This document shows, in pieces, positions 22,641-35,400 of a stretch of 64,000 nt of DNA. The position numbers were made by a program, and so were the translations under genes. The notes beneath the pieces are model-generated. The model made no database searches, had not been told where the DNA came from, and saw only the letters and a program-made list of their open reading frames with translations. The DNA lies in the NCBI GenBank assembly GCA_012934845.2, contig WNNJ02000424.1, positions 1 through 64,000 on the forward strand, read 5' to 3'. This DNA comes from Pomphorhynchus laevis (taxonomy: Eukaryota > Acanthocephala > Palaeacanthocephala > Echinorhynchida > Pomphorhynchidae). Positions within the stretch are counted from its first letter, which is position 1. The number at the start of each line of letters is the position of its first letter.

Positions 22641-23480
22641 AAGACAAATCCACAATTTTGAAACTTGCTTAAACTTGCCGAAGAAGTTTTACACAATTAC
22701 CTGTAAAACGCAGTACTAAGCATAGACGCAGGGAACGCATTCAACCTCATAAATCGTCTTCTGCTCCTACAAAACCTAAATCATGCTTTCCCGTCACTCA
22801 AGACAGTCATCAACAATAAATATTCAACGGAATGATGCCTTAATGTGGGAGGGAACACTATTCTGTCCAAAGAAGGAGTTACTGAGGTGATCCCTTTGCA
22901 ATGACAGGATTTTCGATTGCATCCATACTCTTAATTAAGTAGATACAAGAACTTTTCTTTAGATCGAATACCGTTTGTTCGCTGACGACGCAACATTCAC
23001 CGGAACAGTACAAGACCTTTTAGACTTATGGGATTATAAAATTGAAAGATGGCATCAATTTTGATAATTCTCAAATAAGCGCAAATGTAAATTACTCACA
23101 CATGAGCCAGAAAAAGAATTTGCGCAATGACAGTTTAAGAACACGAAAATGAAAATAGTAAGTGGATTTAATATCATCTTGGGAAGTCCGATAGGAACAT
23201 GCAAATTCATATAGGAGTATTTTACACAAATAATTGCCAAATGTACAAAAGTGACAGAATAACTGATGCATGTTGTGGAAATCGACGCACAGGTTGCTAA
23301 CGTGGCTCTGGTAACAGCCCTCAAACACAAGTGGATTTATACAGAGAACGTATCCAACTTCTTCAAGCCAATTTATAACACTAAGAAATGCAATATTCGG
23401 CAAATTAATGACCAATAAATTAAGCATATTGCAATGTTGTGAGAAAATTCACAAGATAATTGCTCTGCCGTCAAGCTTGG
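22640..23480 (+). mobile_element. REL-LINE remnant (RT domain)
   Basis: In broken frames on the plus strand I read LMWEGTLF, SKEGV (motif B vicinity), then QYRLFADDATFTGTVQDLL (motif C) and IVSGFNIILGSPIG. These match, in order, a LINE family whose RT is followed by a restriction-like endonuclease, related to the element at 27284-28975 on the minus strand. The open frames on the opposite strand are shadows. The whole segment is missing from unit 2. Confidence 0.6.
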
Positions 23481-23949
23481 GAGGTATGGGCATAAGGCAC
23501 CAACTACACACTTAAGAGCCCGACTTTCTTATTACATTGCAAAGTGGCTACAATAGCTTTTCGTGGCTACTAAAAAATTGAAGGTTATAATATTGGCACC
23601 GACTTCAAAACAGTTGTATTCTTTTGTGATTAATAAATTGTTTGTGTTAAAAATTAATTTTTATATTAAATATTCACTTTTATTTGTGTCTTATATTAAA
23701 AAATAAATAAAAAGGTCTAAAATTGAGAAGTTCCACTTGTGTCTCTGAAGGCGGAATTCCAGATATATTTTGAAACATATTTAATGGATTTTTATTCACT
23801 TCCTAACTCGACGAAATGTCCTTCTCGACATAACGTCATATGCGTCTATCTCATAGAGTTTAACTGGCCGACGTAATATCCATCATAATTATTTACACTT
23901 CTGTAATAATAATTCATTATATAACGTAAAATCATAATTGTTCTTTTGA

Positions 23950-25680
23950 AGTCATAAGAGGATGACCGCAAATTTAATGTGATCAGATGATGACCTTAAA
24001 ATCCTACGCGACCAGGTGAATATGTTATTAGATATATCAATCGCAAATATATGTATGGATATAACACAGGATGACGAATTACGTCCGAATATCAACAGAA
24101 ATCCGCGAGCTTTTAACATTTTACCAAAAACACATAAAAACATTTGTTTGTGTCCGGGTAGACCAATAGTGAGTAACAAAGGTACAACAACTAAAAATCT
24201 CTCACGATATATCAATGAATTGTGATAACCAATGATCAGTACTGTGAAAAGATATCTCCGTAACTCATATGTATGTATTTATAAACTTCAGGAACATGAA
24301 AATGAATTACATAAGGATGATATTCTATTTACTATGTATATCTAATCACTATACTATAATGTTGGCTACATACATCAAGCTATGGTAGCAGCAGATTACC
24401 CAACGTAACATGTTGATTTGTTAAGTTTGCATTACGATTAATTTTATAAGAGAATATATTTGAATTTGATAACAAGTTATACAAGCAAGTTTTTGGAGTG
24501 GCCATGGATGCACCTGTTCAATTATTCTTGCAACAATTTACCTAGATCAATATGAAAAATCATTCTTTTAAAATTTCGAACGACCTTCCCTTTGGGTCCG
24601 CTACATTGATAATGTACTCGCTATTTCGAGAACAAAAAACACTCCAACAGTGAATTTAGTGAAGCAATAAACCAATTTGTACTTACGAGATTTACGCGTG
24701 AATTATTATATTTAATTAATTTTCTTGAACTTATCATTACTATAGACTGCAATAACACTTTCAAAACAGCATTGTATCGAAAATTAACAACTCAAACAGT
24801 TTATCTACACCCACGTAGTAGTCAATCCTCTGGTATGAATATGTCAATTATATTTTGCGAAGCTCTTAGAATATTTTGATCATGTACCGAACGAGAAGGT
24901 GCAGAAAAATGGTTACTAGTCCTCAGCAACTAATCATTAAATCGAGGTTATACACGACGTCAGTTACATCATTAACTACAAAAAGCCCGAATTCGTAGAA
25001 ATCAGAATTATTCTAAAGATAAATCAAATTGGCATCATAGACTAATAATTCCGTATCATTACGGTCCTCGGTTGCTACAAATAGACAGTAACCTAGTTAT
25101 AAATAGGATACTGATAAAATATTATAAACAACAATTGTTTAGACATCGAGTAATATTCACAGGAATGAATATTTCAAGGTATCTTGTCAAGTATAAGCTT
25201 AGCGTGTACAAAGAAGATAATCATAATGGTAAGCAAGGGCATTGCAACAGGTGTAAGACCAATAGATCAAAATGCTGCGATATCATCCTTGACTGTCGGA
25301 AGTTTGAGATACCTCGACAGGGCTAAGCTATTCGTTAACGACTGTAACAGATTGTATATATCAAGTAATCGTATACGTTGGAATGTGCTGTCTATGCCAT
25401 GCTCATTATGTCGGTGAAAAGGGTCGAACAATGAATATAAGACTATAAAACAGACGACCAGACTTTAAATATAAAGTATATAGAGAGATGCGATCGTGAA
25501 AAATTGTGTGCAAATTCACAATACTGAAAATGCTATCTTTCAATATGTCATTATAAAAAAACTTGGAAAATCCACGTTTAGGAAAAGCACTTGAACAACA
25601 GTAGGTAGGTCACCAGGTATAAATGCAGATCATATATACGATGAGAAAAGCTAAATTTAAAAATTGTATGACATATTTTA
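23950..25680 (+). mobile_element. PLE-B (Penelope-like element with GIY-YIG remnant)
   Basis: Positions 24016-24225 read FNILPKTHKN and GRPIVSNKGTTTKNLSRYI, the RT N-terminal signature of Penelope-like elements. RYIDNVLAISR follows near 24600 (motif C). Positions 25072-25326 give QGHCNRCKTNRSKCC, the Cys-rich linker, and about 25405-25465 reads HYVGEKGRTMNIRLYKT, matching the GIY-YIG nuclease core. The element is broken in many places. Unit 2 keeps only its 3' part (44475-45219), and another fragment lies inverted at 55610-55960. Confidence 0.75.
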
Positions 25681-25689
25681 TTTTGTTTG

Positions 25690-27283
25690 TCAGAAGGCTT
25701 GAGTGATAGTGCCTCACAGACTGTCTTTATATAAAGTTATAAATGAATTCGAATATTAAATTAAATGAATTAAATATAAAAAATTAAATATTAAATTAAA
25801 TTAATCGAAATAGATGTTCAGAGTAATTCAAAAAATATATGTTCAAATTAATACGAATAGAAAATATAAATTAAAGCATAAATCGAGAAACTTTTTTACA
25901 AAAAATAATATCTCGCCAACAATAATAGAGTGACTCCACAAAGTAAAATTTATATAAAGTATAATGAAAATAATAATTTAGTATTAATATTTATACGATT
26001 AAAGTCAATTCTATATACAAAACTGCGAAACAAAAACTGTTAAAAGACGATAAAATTTATTACAATATGAAGAACTAAAGAATAATTAATTCTAAATTTA
26101 TATCTGTAACTGAGAAAATGTGTTTCGTATAACAAAACAACTTTATAGCAATGCATTGAAGTTGTAACAAAAATAACATTAAATAAATTAAAATTTAAAG
26201 AAGTCACTTTCTTGTGTGATCCAGATCTTGCTCAATCATAATTCTGCTAATGAATTCCGTTCAAAATTCTGCCAAAAGAGCAGAATTTTGGTTAAAAAAA
26301 ACCATATTTCATACTTTTGTTTTATTTTGCAGATGTTTAAGATGCTGATGATTAAAGTCAAGAATCTTGATTTTTTGATCTAAAAGCAAATCAATAATAC
26401 AAAATAGATTAAGAAGAATATATTTTAGATAAACAAATATATGGTACAGTCAAGTCAATTTATGTTCAGTTAATATTAAATTACATAGCAATCAACTTTA
26501 AGCAATTAATATCAACTGGATATTTTTAAAATCTATAGAATTTATGTATAATAATTAATTAATAATTTTTAAATAATTATTTAAAAATAATTCTCAACAT
26601 AATTACTGCATGATCTATTGATTCATAAATTACAGCAGTAGTCTATCAAAGGATATGCAGATACTTTTAATAATGAATTGTATATAAACAACATTGTTTT
26701 AACATTCATAGACTAGTATAGTCAGTTCAGTAAATATTAAATTATATGGAAATAATATAGTAATTAATAATTACCATATAATCATATAATAATTTATGAT
26801 TTTAAAAAAGTTATTAAAAATCATCATTTACACATTTACTACACAATCTTTTGACTCATATATAACATAGAAACCACACAAAATACTATCAATCGATATT
26901 ACAGATACTTAATGAATTTTATATAGAAAAGACATTGAAAAGTATATTAACTTTTGTTTCAAGTGTAGCGTTCATAATGATAGCATGAACTTAAAGTAAC
27001 ATTTGTAAGCAGCAGTGAAGAGTATTTGCGATATGGGAAACTGCGAAATACACACAGGTTAGCCAATTTTTCTAAAATATTGGCTAACTTGTGTTGTCCG
27101 ATTATGTTCTATCATGATCAAGTTAAGAAAAAAAGCGAAAAATTGTCAATTTTAAAATTGTTAGTGTCAAAAAATTTAAAGTAGCATTTGTATGCATCAG
27201 TGGGGAACAAATAACATCATTAAAGACAGCGTTGAATAAATTACTAACCGCAAGTGTTTTAGGACAGGTAACGTCCCATACAA
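25690..27283 (-). repeat. Inverted copy of the SEC16 5' region (unit 1)
   Basis: The reverse complement of about 25690-26220 matches 5158-5480 and onward, for example TTGTTACAACTTCAATGCA. About 26230-26480 matches 6640-6910, including a decayed image of the exon at 6780-6847. The block recurs in unit 2 at 47068-49459. No intact frame is left. The 3' portion, 26480-27283, is AT-rich with no gene. Confidence 0.7.
27052..27094. repeat. 16-bp hairpin, partly covarying
   Basis: The arms ACACAGGTTAGCCAAT and ATTGGCTAACTTGTGT pair fully (one G-U). In unit 2 (49228-49270) one A-T pair has become G-C by changes on both sides, while the next pair is disrupted. Confidence 0.7.
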
Positions 27284-28975
27284 GTAGGCGTCTCGTTTCC
27301 CAAGGGACAAAAAATCGCCATCCGGTCTTTTCCCGTCATCTCTGCACGGTCCAACTACTTCTAGGCGAGATGGGTCACCGGCCGTTATCAGAGCACAACG
27401 AATAAAATTATTGACTGTAATGTTGAGTTTGTGTCGGTTGTAACCCAACACTCGCAATTGAACAATATTGAAAATTTAAATCCGAAAAGCATGACCAGAT
27501 ACATTGAGCGGTCGTCCATATTTATACCTACCGAGCCGTTCGGCAGGGCATCCAGAAATTCGCAAGACCATTTAGTTGCTGCGCAAAGTAAACGGACGTG
27601 ATCTTTAGGGCAGCCACAAGAACCAATCAGGCCGCGGAGCATGGTCTCAAACAGGGCCACTGTCTTACGTTTTTGTACGGTTGTATCCGTTGGAGCAGGC
27701 AGGTTTAACGTAGAAGTCCGACAATCCAATTCGGTTTTTAAACTTGAGTGGTTGATGCCTGAGCATCCATCGATATAATCTGGCAGCACAATCGAGGTTA
27801 AGTCACTTATGCTCGAGACGGACGAGCAGAAGGTTGGAATTGCTAATTCTTCCGCCCTCAGAACAGAAAGTCCGCCGAACTCAACTGGCAATGAGGTTTG
27901 ACGACAATCCGTGTAAGTGAGCTGAAGATTAACGATCTCGGCAAGAGAACAGCGGACTTCCTCGTCGAAAGCTTTCGCTGGTCTGCTAGAAAACACGGTG
28001 CGCAGCGTAGTAGAAAGCTGACCTACGGTAGCATCAGACAATGAAGCAATATGAAAAACGCGTCCTGCTTCGCTAGTTTGCGAAGCTTCTGGCCTACCTG
28101 CCAAGGTTGTGGATGGCTTTTTCCAAAAATGATACGAGGTGACTTCCGCTGCAAAGGGGTGCGTTGAGTAAGTCGGAAGACGATACACCACATACATTGG
28201 CGTCTGACAAATATTCAATCAGATGTTGGACATCAGTGCTGTCGGCGATGATGATTTGGCACTTGTCTGCGGGTAAGTGTAAGCCGATAGAAGATGCCTG
28301 TTGTTAGATGTTAATGATTGCGTTGGCAAGAGTGGACAGTTATCAACTTATACAGCAGTCATCGAGATACCACGTTACAAGTGGTGAGGAAAGGCTGTGG
28401 GCTAGCTTGTTGGTAGTTAGCGAGAACAGAAAAGGTCTGGGGGGTCGCCACTCTGAATTCCCTCCGATGATTCACTAGCACTGTAGCCGAAAATCAGAGT
28501 GCTTGGACCGTTGTAGCACATTTCCACAAATTCTATAATTTCCGGAATATCCCTCTCCACGCATTGAAGGACGACATCGCGACTGCTGGAGTTAAAGGAA
28601 TTCTTAAAGTCTAAGTTAACCATGGCTGATGTGCCTATAAGACCGTGTTCTGCAAAACATTTCGCTGAGTGAACTGCGACCTCGACACACCCAGAAACGC
28701 CAAAGCCCAGTTGTTATAAGAGTAGTTGGTCAAAGATTTTCTGCGAGAAGTAGCCTCCAAAAGGTGTCATCTAGCGGGCAAACATTTGCGGCGTTAATTA
28801 GTCCCCCCAGTTTGTTGGCAAAAGTAGGCTGAGCTGCTCGTAGTATTCGCCGAACCAAGCGAAAGTTCGAGCGCAGAAGTTCTGACAACTTTATCGAACT
28901 TATTTTGCATGAATTGAGAAATACATGATTGCTATCCAATAATGGAGCTGCAATGATTTGTTTGGGAATCGAAAC
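27284..28975 (-). mobile_element. REL-LINE remnant (RT plus restriction-like endonuclease)
   Basis: Read on the minus strand: MVNLDFKNSFNS (RT motif A) and EGIQSGDPPDLF (motif B) at 28623-28417; VTWYLDDC (motif C) just downstream; then LPVEFGGLSVLRAEELAIPT at 28218-27388. Finally, 27457-27197 carries CRDDGKRPDGDFLSLGKRDA, the PD-(D/E)xK-type endonuclease typical of R2/NeSL/HERO-like LINEs. Several frame changes show it is dead. Its 3' end at 27284 is sharp, because the matching sequence in unit 2 continues differently after 49459. Its truncated 5' end abuts SEC16 copy 2. Confidence 0.75.
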
Positions 28976-29060
28976 AAATCATCTTTTATATTAATAAAAT
29001 CTGCTAATGAGTTTACGTATTTAATATAATTATTTAAATAATAACTATATTTATTGAATA
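28976..29060 (+). repeat. Breakpoint patch at the left edge of unit 2
   Basis: About 80 bp here equal the sequence just downstream of the first copy 2 exon (29652-29732). They are followed immediately by sequence equal to copy 1 from 7298. The order of the segments is therefore out of register, as if one short tandem step had been cut off by the LINE. Confidence 0.75.
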
Positions 29061-29468
29061 TTTAATTAAGAAAAGCTTCAAATATAGAAATAATAAATGC
29101 ATTCTTTAAATAATTATGTTCTTCGAATATGCAATTATTTTCTAATAAAGAATTCGTTTTATGTTCTTTAGTTGTTCATATTGTAATAAGTATAAATGTC
29201 TAATATCGGCTTTATTATCATCTCTTTATTAAATTTCATAAAAGACTATTTATTTAACTTTGGATTTTAAAATTTAATTTAAATAGTAAAATATACTAAA
29301 TAATTTGTTTATTTTGCTTTGTATATATTATTCTTTGTGAGTCACTCTATTATTGCGCAAATATTATATTCTTTAAAACTGTTCCTTTATTTATGTAATA
29401 TTTTATATTTTCTTTTTAATTGTATAAAACATCTATTTTGTTGGTTATATTTCAATTAATAATTATAG

Positions 29469-32400
29469 TTGATTGTTATTACTTAGCAACGCATTGTTTT
29501 CCGCCATATATGTACTTTTCACCAACACATTGTTATGATCCATCTTATTACCTGGCTTCTCAAGCAATGTTTCAACAACAACAGCCAGCCGAAAATTATT
29601 ATTGCAGGTAAAGCTTTTAGATTTTTTGCGAAAATGCGTAATCAATGTATGCATCTTACATCTTTTATATTAATAAAATCTGCTAATGAGTTTACGTATT
29701 TAATATAATTATTTAAATAATAACTATATTTATGCTAAATCGAAATTTTATAATTTTCAAAATTTTATGAATTGACTGTTAAATAACAGACGATGTATCT
29801 AGAATAAGGATAAGGAATCATCAGGAGAAACTGTTATGCTGTCAGTTTACAGCCCTTTTTTCGACCCAGCATAGCAGAGTGGCTAAACGCGTGCTAATGA
29901 CGTAGTTCTTCTGATAAAATTTAATTATATTGAAACAAATCATTTGATTATATTGAAACCCATTAAAACACATCTTAGTTGTCTGAGTATGGATTACTTT
30001 TAAACAACTTCGATTTATCAAAATATTTAAAACTCTCCTTTATTCAATTTTATAAAAATATTTGTTGTCCAAATATTTAATTTTGATTAGATAGGCATTT
30101 TAGTTATTATAACATATGCAAACTATTTTGAAAAAAGATTAATTAATTTTTCTAGAGCTTCTTTAGTATCTGCTAAATCTCAATTTGCATAAAGCGTACT
30201 AAAATCGTATGTACATATATTCTGAAAATTTATTCCTTGTGAGTCTTCAAAAAATTCTTTTGTAGAATTAATACGGTTAATAACTTTAAGTATTTTATTC
30301 TTATAGACAGAAATTGACTTTAAGGTACATTTAAAAGTGCCACATATGAACCTAGGTTTTATTGGTGTTTATGCAAGTTTGGATTCAAATGTGATAGAGT
30401 TATATTTAAAAGCGCTTAACTCCATTTTTCCATTAGGATTGAATAACATTGTACAAAATCATTAAACTAAAATAACTAAAAAATCATTATGTAAATATAA
30501 GAGGTTTTTTCTAGAGATATTATTTGTTCAATAAAAAAATACTAATTTACGATTAGAAAAGGTTAAGTTGTATAATAGACAATTATTGCAATATAAAATA
30601 CTATAATCGAACAACAAATGTAAATACTAGCAATAAAAAATATACACTGACCGTAAAATTCATTGGCAAATGTATAAATAATATAAACATAGGTAGAATT
30701 TTAAATAATTGTTAGAGCTCGGATAATCGCGATCGAAATAAAGTTTCTCCATAGTGTGGCCGCTTTAGCTCAAAATATAATGTTAGGAATACGGAATTGA
30801 CTCGGAATAAAGTACCTGCTTTTTTATATCAACGCATTTCAGTTGAAAAGGCTAGGACACCTTACGAAGATGTCTTGAGATTTCCTACCTCGAGGCGTTT
30901 TTGCAGAACTGACTCTCAGGAATGAGACTTTGAGGTAGATCTCGATACCGGAGGAATGATAAAATCTCGAAACCGGCCGAAGAACGACTTAATGCTAAAA
31001 TTGTGCTTATATACCAGCATTAATTGAAATTCATATACAATTTTTTTCATGTAAGGTGTTTATAATTTAACGATCAGACAAATATGTTTATTTTCCGACA
31101 ACCTTTGACTAGTTTTGTCCGTATATTTTATATTTGACAGCTCTATATATTTTAGACTATTAAGGTGGGATAATAAACTTTCAAAAAGTTTCCAAAGTTA
31201 GATTTTGTAAAATAAATGATTCTACAAATTTATGACATTCCTTGTATTAGCTGAGATTGGACACTTAGACGTTTTGCAGTTTCGGCAAATATGAATCTGT
31301 TTTAATTCTTGCAACGAGCAGAATGTACATTGCCTGTACAGCAAAGCGCTTTCAAACTGCTTACCAATAACTATTTGATCCGTTTAAGTTCAATTATATT
31401 TGTATTTATATCAAATTTATCAGTTGATTTGTTTTACCGCATGATCGACAAACACAAATATACCTTTACAACTTTCAAGTACAACTAAAAGTTATACCTG
31501 TTTTGTTTAATAATATTTAATTATTTAGTATGGATGCATCAAACAGCGAAAGACAGTCCGCTGCATTAGACCGATCATGTCTCAATACCTCAATTCCTAA
31601 AAAGGAAAGAACTAGTGTTAGTTTGTCTTCTGAATCTCAACTTCGATCTTCTACTCTCCCGTAAGTTAACCGTCTCGTAAAATCCTAAATTAATACGTGA
31701 ATAACTTTTTGAGCAGATTAAAAGTAGAAGTCAATCATGTACCTGTAATTAATCAACAGTTACGTATGTACAAAAATTTGCCTATTCAATTTCCGAATCA
31801 TCTATTTCGTTCATCTGGTACAAAGTTAATTCAAGTAAATTCTACAAATGGGAAACTTAATATTTTTGATTGCAAATCATCAACTGATAACAAGGTATTA
31901 ATTATATCTTATAGATACGAAATACACTTACAATTACATTCTACAAATTCTTGCTAATTGTAAATTGTAAATATCTACTTTGACTTTTAATTGAATAAAT
32001 TTAAAGTAATTTAATATTTTATTATTAATATTATCTGCATTTTCGATATGTATATTGTATTGATTGTAAATAATTATATTGCAAATAATTCAAAATTTTT
32101 ATTTTTCTTTACACGTTAACATTTCTAACATTTATAGTCTAAACATTAAGACTTTAAATGGTACGCGGTTATGATAAAATGCTCCAAGCCAATTTTTACT
32201 TCTTTTGCTATTAAAACAAAAACTAAATGCTTGTTATGCTATATTGTTGATTATGAAAATTCACGTCCATGCATTAGCGATCGTTGATCCGAATGCACAA
32301 GATGAGATTAAATTCGTACTCCAAGTGACGTTTTGTCGCACAGACGAACCGGATGAATAGTGCATTTGTAGGAAACATGCAAGATATCCTCATTTTATTT

Positions 32401-35400
32401 GCTGCAAGACTGGAGCCAATACGATAACAGCCATAACACATCCAAGGTGTGTAATGACGTCAAAGTTGAACCTAGATTGAACACAGTTGATTGCTCACTT
32501 TCATTCATAAATGCTAGCCATTTCAAAAATGTGTTGATGCTTGTTCATGTTGCGTAGTTGCAACGAGCTTTTTGAGGTAAGATTTGAGCGGTACGTTCTT
32601 TGTGCTTTACTTCTTTACTCAATCTTTTCCCTTTCGTTTTACGGCGATTTTTTCTGCCATAAAATGAAAAAATGCAATAATTATGAAAAACATATATGTA
32701 AACTTTACAGCATTCAACCTTTACAGTTTGACCGTTGTAAAGCTCGTAACTGTAATGTTAAGTGCGACTGGTGGAGCTGCCTACCAGTCGTATCATCAAG
32801 CCGATTGCACAAATGGTATATCTTAAATACGATTTGTCATACACTTATCTTCTAGATTCTGTCACAAAGAATCTGTTTCTTCTTGATTATAGCATCTTCA
32901 CTGATTATATGAGGAAAATGACCCCACAATGGATGCTCTTATAAATAAAAAGTTGCTTCTAAAAAGCTTGTGTTCATTAAAAATATTATAAAAACTCATA
33001 TTATGATATTCTATTAATATTATATTTTTATATGAAATTCTAGTATTATATATTTAAATGTTTTATATTTGAATTTATTATAAACAATTAAAATATAATA
33101 TTTTATTGAAATATTTAATAAAATTTTCAAAATTCATCATCGACTATAAAATAACGTTATTTTTGAAAAAATAACGTTATAAAAACTTTTCATTATTTAA
33201 AAATTCAATCAAAAGTAAATCAATTTTAATCATTTTGGTGATTTTCAAATACCAATTATTACCTGATATTATGTTAAGTAGATATTGCGTCAAGTATATT
33301 AAGTGATTATATTATGTCATATTTTAGCCTTATTCTGAACAAATTCTGCAAATACTAAAAAAGCACATCGGTCCACTTAAGAGGTAAAAAGTTCTAAATA
33401 ATTTAAATGATTGTATATTTTCATTTGTCGACAATGCGTAGACCTAATACTTCCAAATTAACTGTAACATGCTTTTGTAAATCGAAGATTTTGGAAGCTA
33501 ATAAAAACATTGATCTCTGGAAATTTATTAACCACTTAACAATCCAACAGAAATCCAAAATGAATAATTTTGATATTTCGTTATTGTTAAATTCATTGAA
33601 TGTAAACATGGAATTTATATCTACCAAGAAACAACAACATTTACAGAATACTGTCGCTGGTGATACAAGTGATATCTTCCAGATGTTAATATCTTCAGAA
33701 TCTACAATACCCGCGATGAATACAGCAGCGAACTCTAATAATTGGAGTCAAGCTTTATTCTTATCAATGCTTTGTGGCAATGTTGAAGAACAACGAATTA
33801 TCATGTTAAGGTAAAATGTACAACTTGTATTAGATATTTTTAAATTTTTATTTTATCTTTATTCAAAATATTAAAATTTGCTAATTATGCTTTTTCTTAT
33901 TTTCTATAGATTTGTTGATTCTTTGGATCAATCCCTACCCATAGCAACATATTATAATCTTATTTTGGGACGTATACCACCATCCTTTAAGGTAAGTGCC
34001 AGATTTAAGTTGACACTTTTTATTAAATTATTATCGCAGAAACCAGAATATCTTACTGAAGGGCGTTGGAAACATCATCTAGCCGTACTTGCTTCATTGG
34101 ATAAATCCTCAGTTCCTTCTGATATATTTAAAGAATCCTTATATTTATTGTGCTCGAACTTAAGTAAGTTTGAAAGTTGTCTAATATTTATGTTTAAACG
34201 AATTGAAAGTTTTGCTTTTAATTGATGTGCTATTATCCTGTGATATAATAAATCTTTATTGCTGTTAAAAATACGGCTAACTTTGAAAGAATTCTCATTC
34301 TACCATATGAAATGTTATACCTGCCACGTTTTATACAGAAGGCCCATTTTGTAAAAAAAGATAATATTATGCTCAGTAAAAGAGCAGATTTTAATTTAAA
34401 AATATCATATTAGTAAACAATTAGAATTTTTAAAAGTAAAATTTACAGCTCGGCATCAAATCTAATGGCATAATGCTCATTTTCAAAATGTAGAAATATA
34501 TAAATAAAAATTATAAAAAACTGATATAACAATTCTCTATAAGGTTTAATCAATATGTAACGATAATATTAGAAACATAATTGGAACAGAATGCAATTGT
34601 TAAAGTCTTAGTTGTGATAAAATAAATAAACATATTGGTACCCATTATCTAGAATTAATTGAAAATTGTGAATTAAGAAAGCTGCTATCAAAATGGTATA
34701 AATATAGATTAAATAAACACAACGACAAAAATAAAATTTACAATTCGTAATATATTAACTTAAATGCTTACTTTGGCAAGCTGATTAATAGTGAAAGCTC
34801 GAATATATCTAAGATAAACATTTGGATTATATATTTGATAAAATTAAAAATAAAATGAAAATAGCAAACAATTATAAAAGGAAAAATAAAATTAATAAAG
34901 ATATGCATACAGAACTCACTTATATATGTGTCAATAACTATAACGCCAATCTAACAAAAATTAAACCATCAAGTAAAAATAAATATATGGATAAAATTTA
35001 ATTTATAGAATCCTGCAAATATTTTGATAAATCAAAAATTTTTAAAAGTAGGGACATCTATATTTAGACGAGTAAAAGGTGTTCCAATGGAAGGTAACCG
35101 TAGCCCAATTACAGCTCACTTGCTTTTAAGATTTATAGAATATGAATTTGTTCATAACTGTTTAAAAAAATCTAAACTATATAAATATATGAAATATATG
35201 TTTCGATACATTGATGATATATGTGCATTTAATTGTAATAATTTTTATTCAATTAGTGAACAAATTTATCCAGAATGCCTTATTCTTAACAAAACCAATA
35301 TTGATAATATAGAAGGTGTATATCTAGATATGAACATAAAATTAACATTAACTAAAACTACAATTAATTTATATCGTAAAGATGACATATTTAAATTTAC

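Noticed and set aside
23055-23427. Overlapping minus-strand frames of 91 and 111 codons
   Set aside because: They are shadows of the plus-strand REL-LINE RT remnant, which has recognisable motifs in order.
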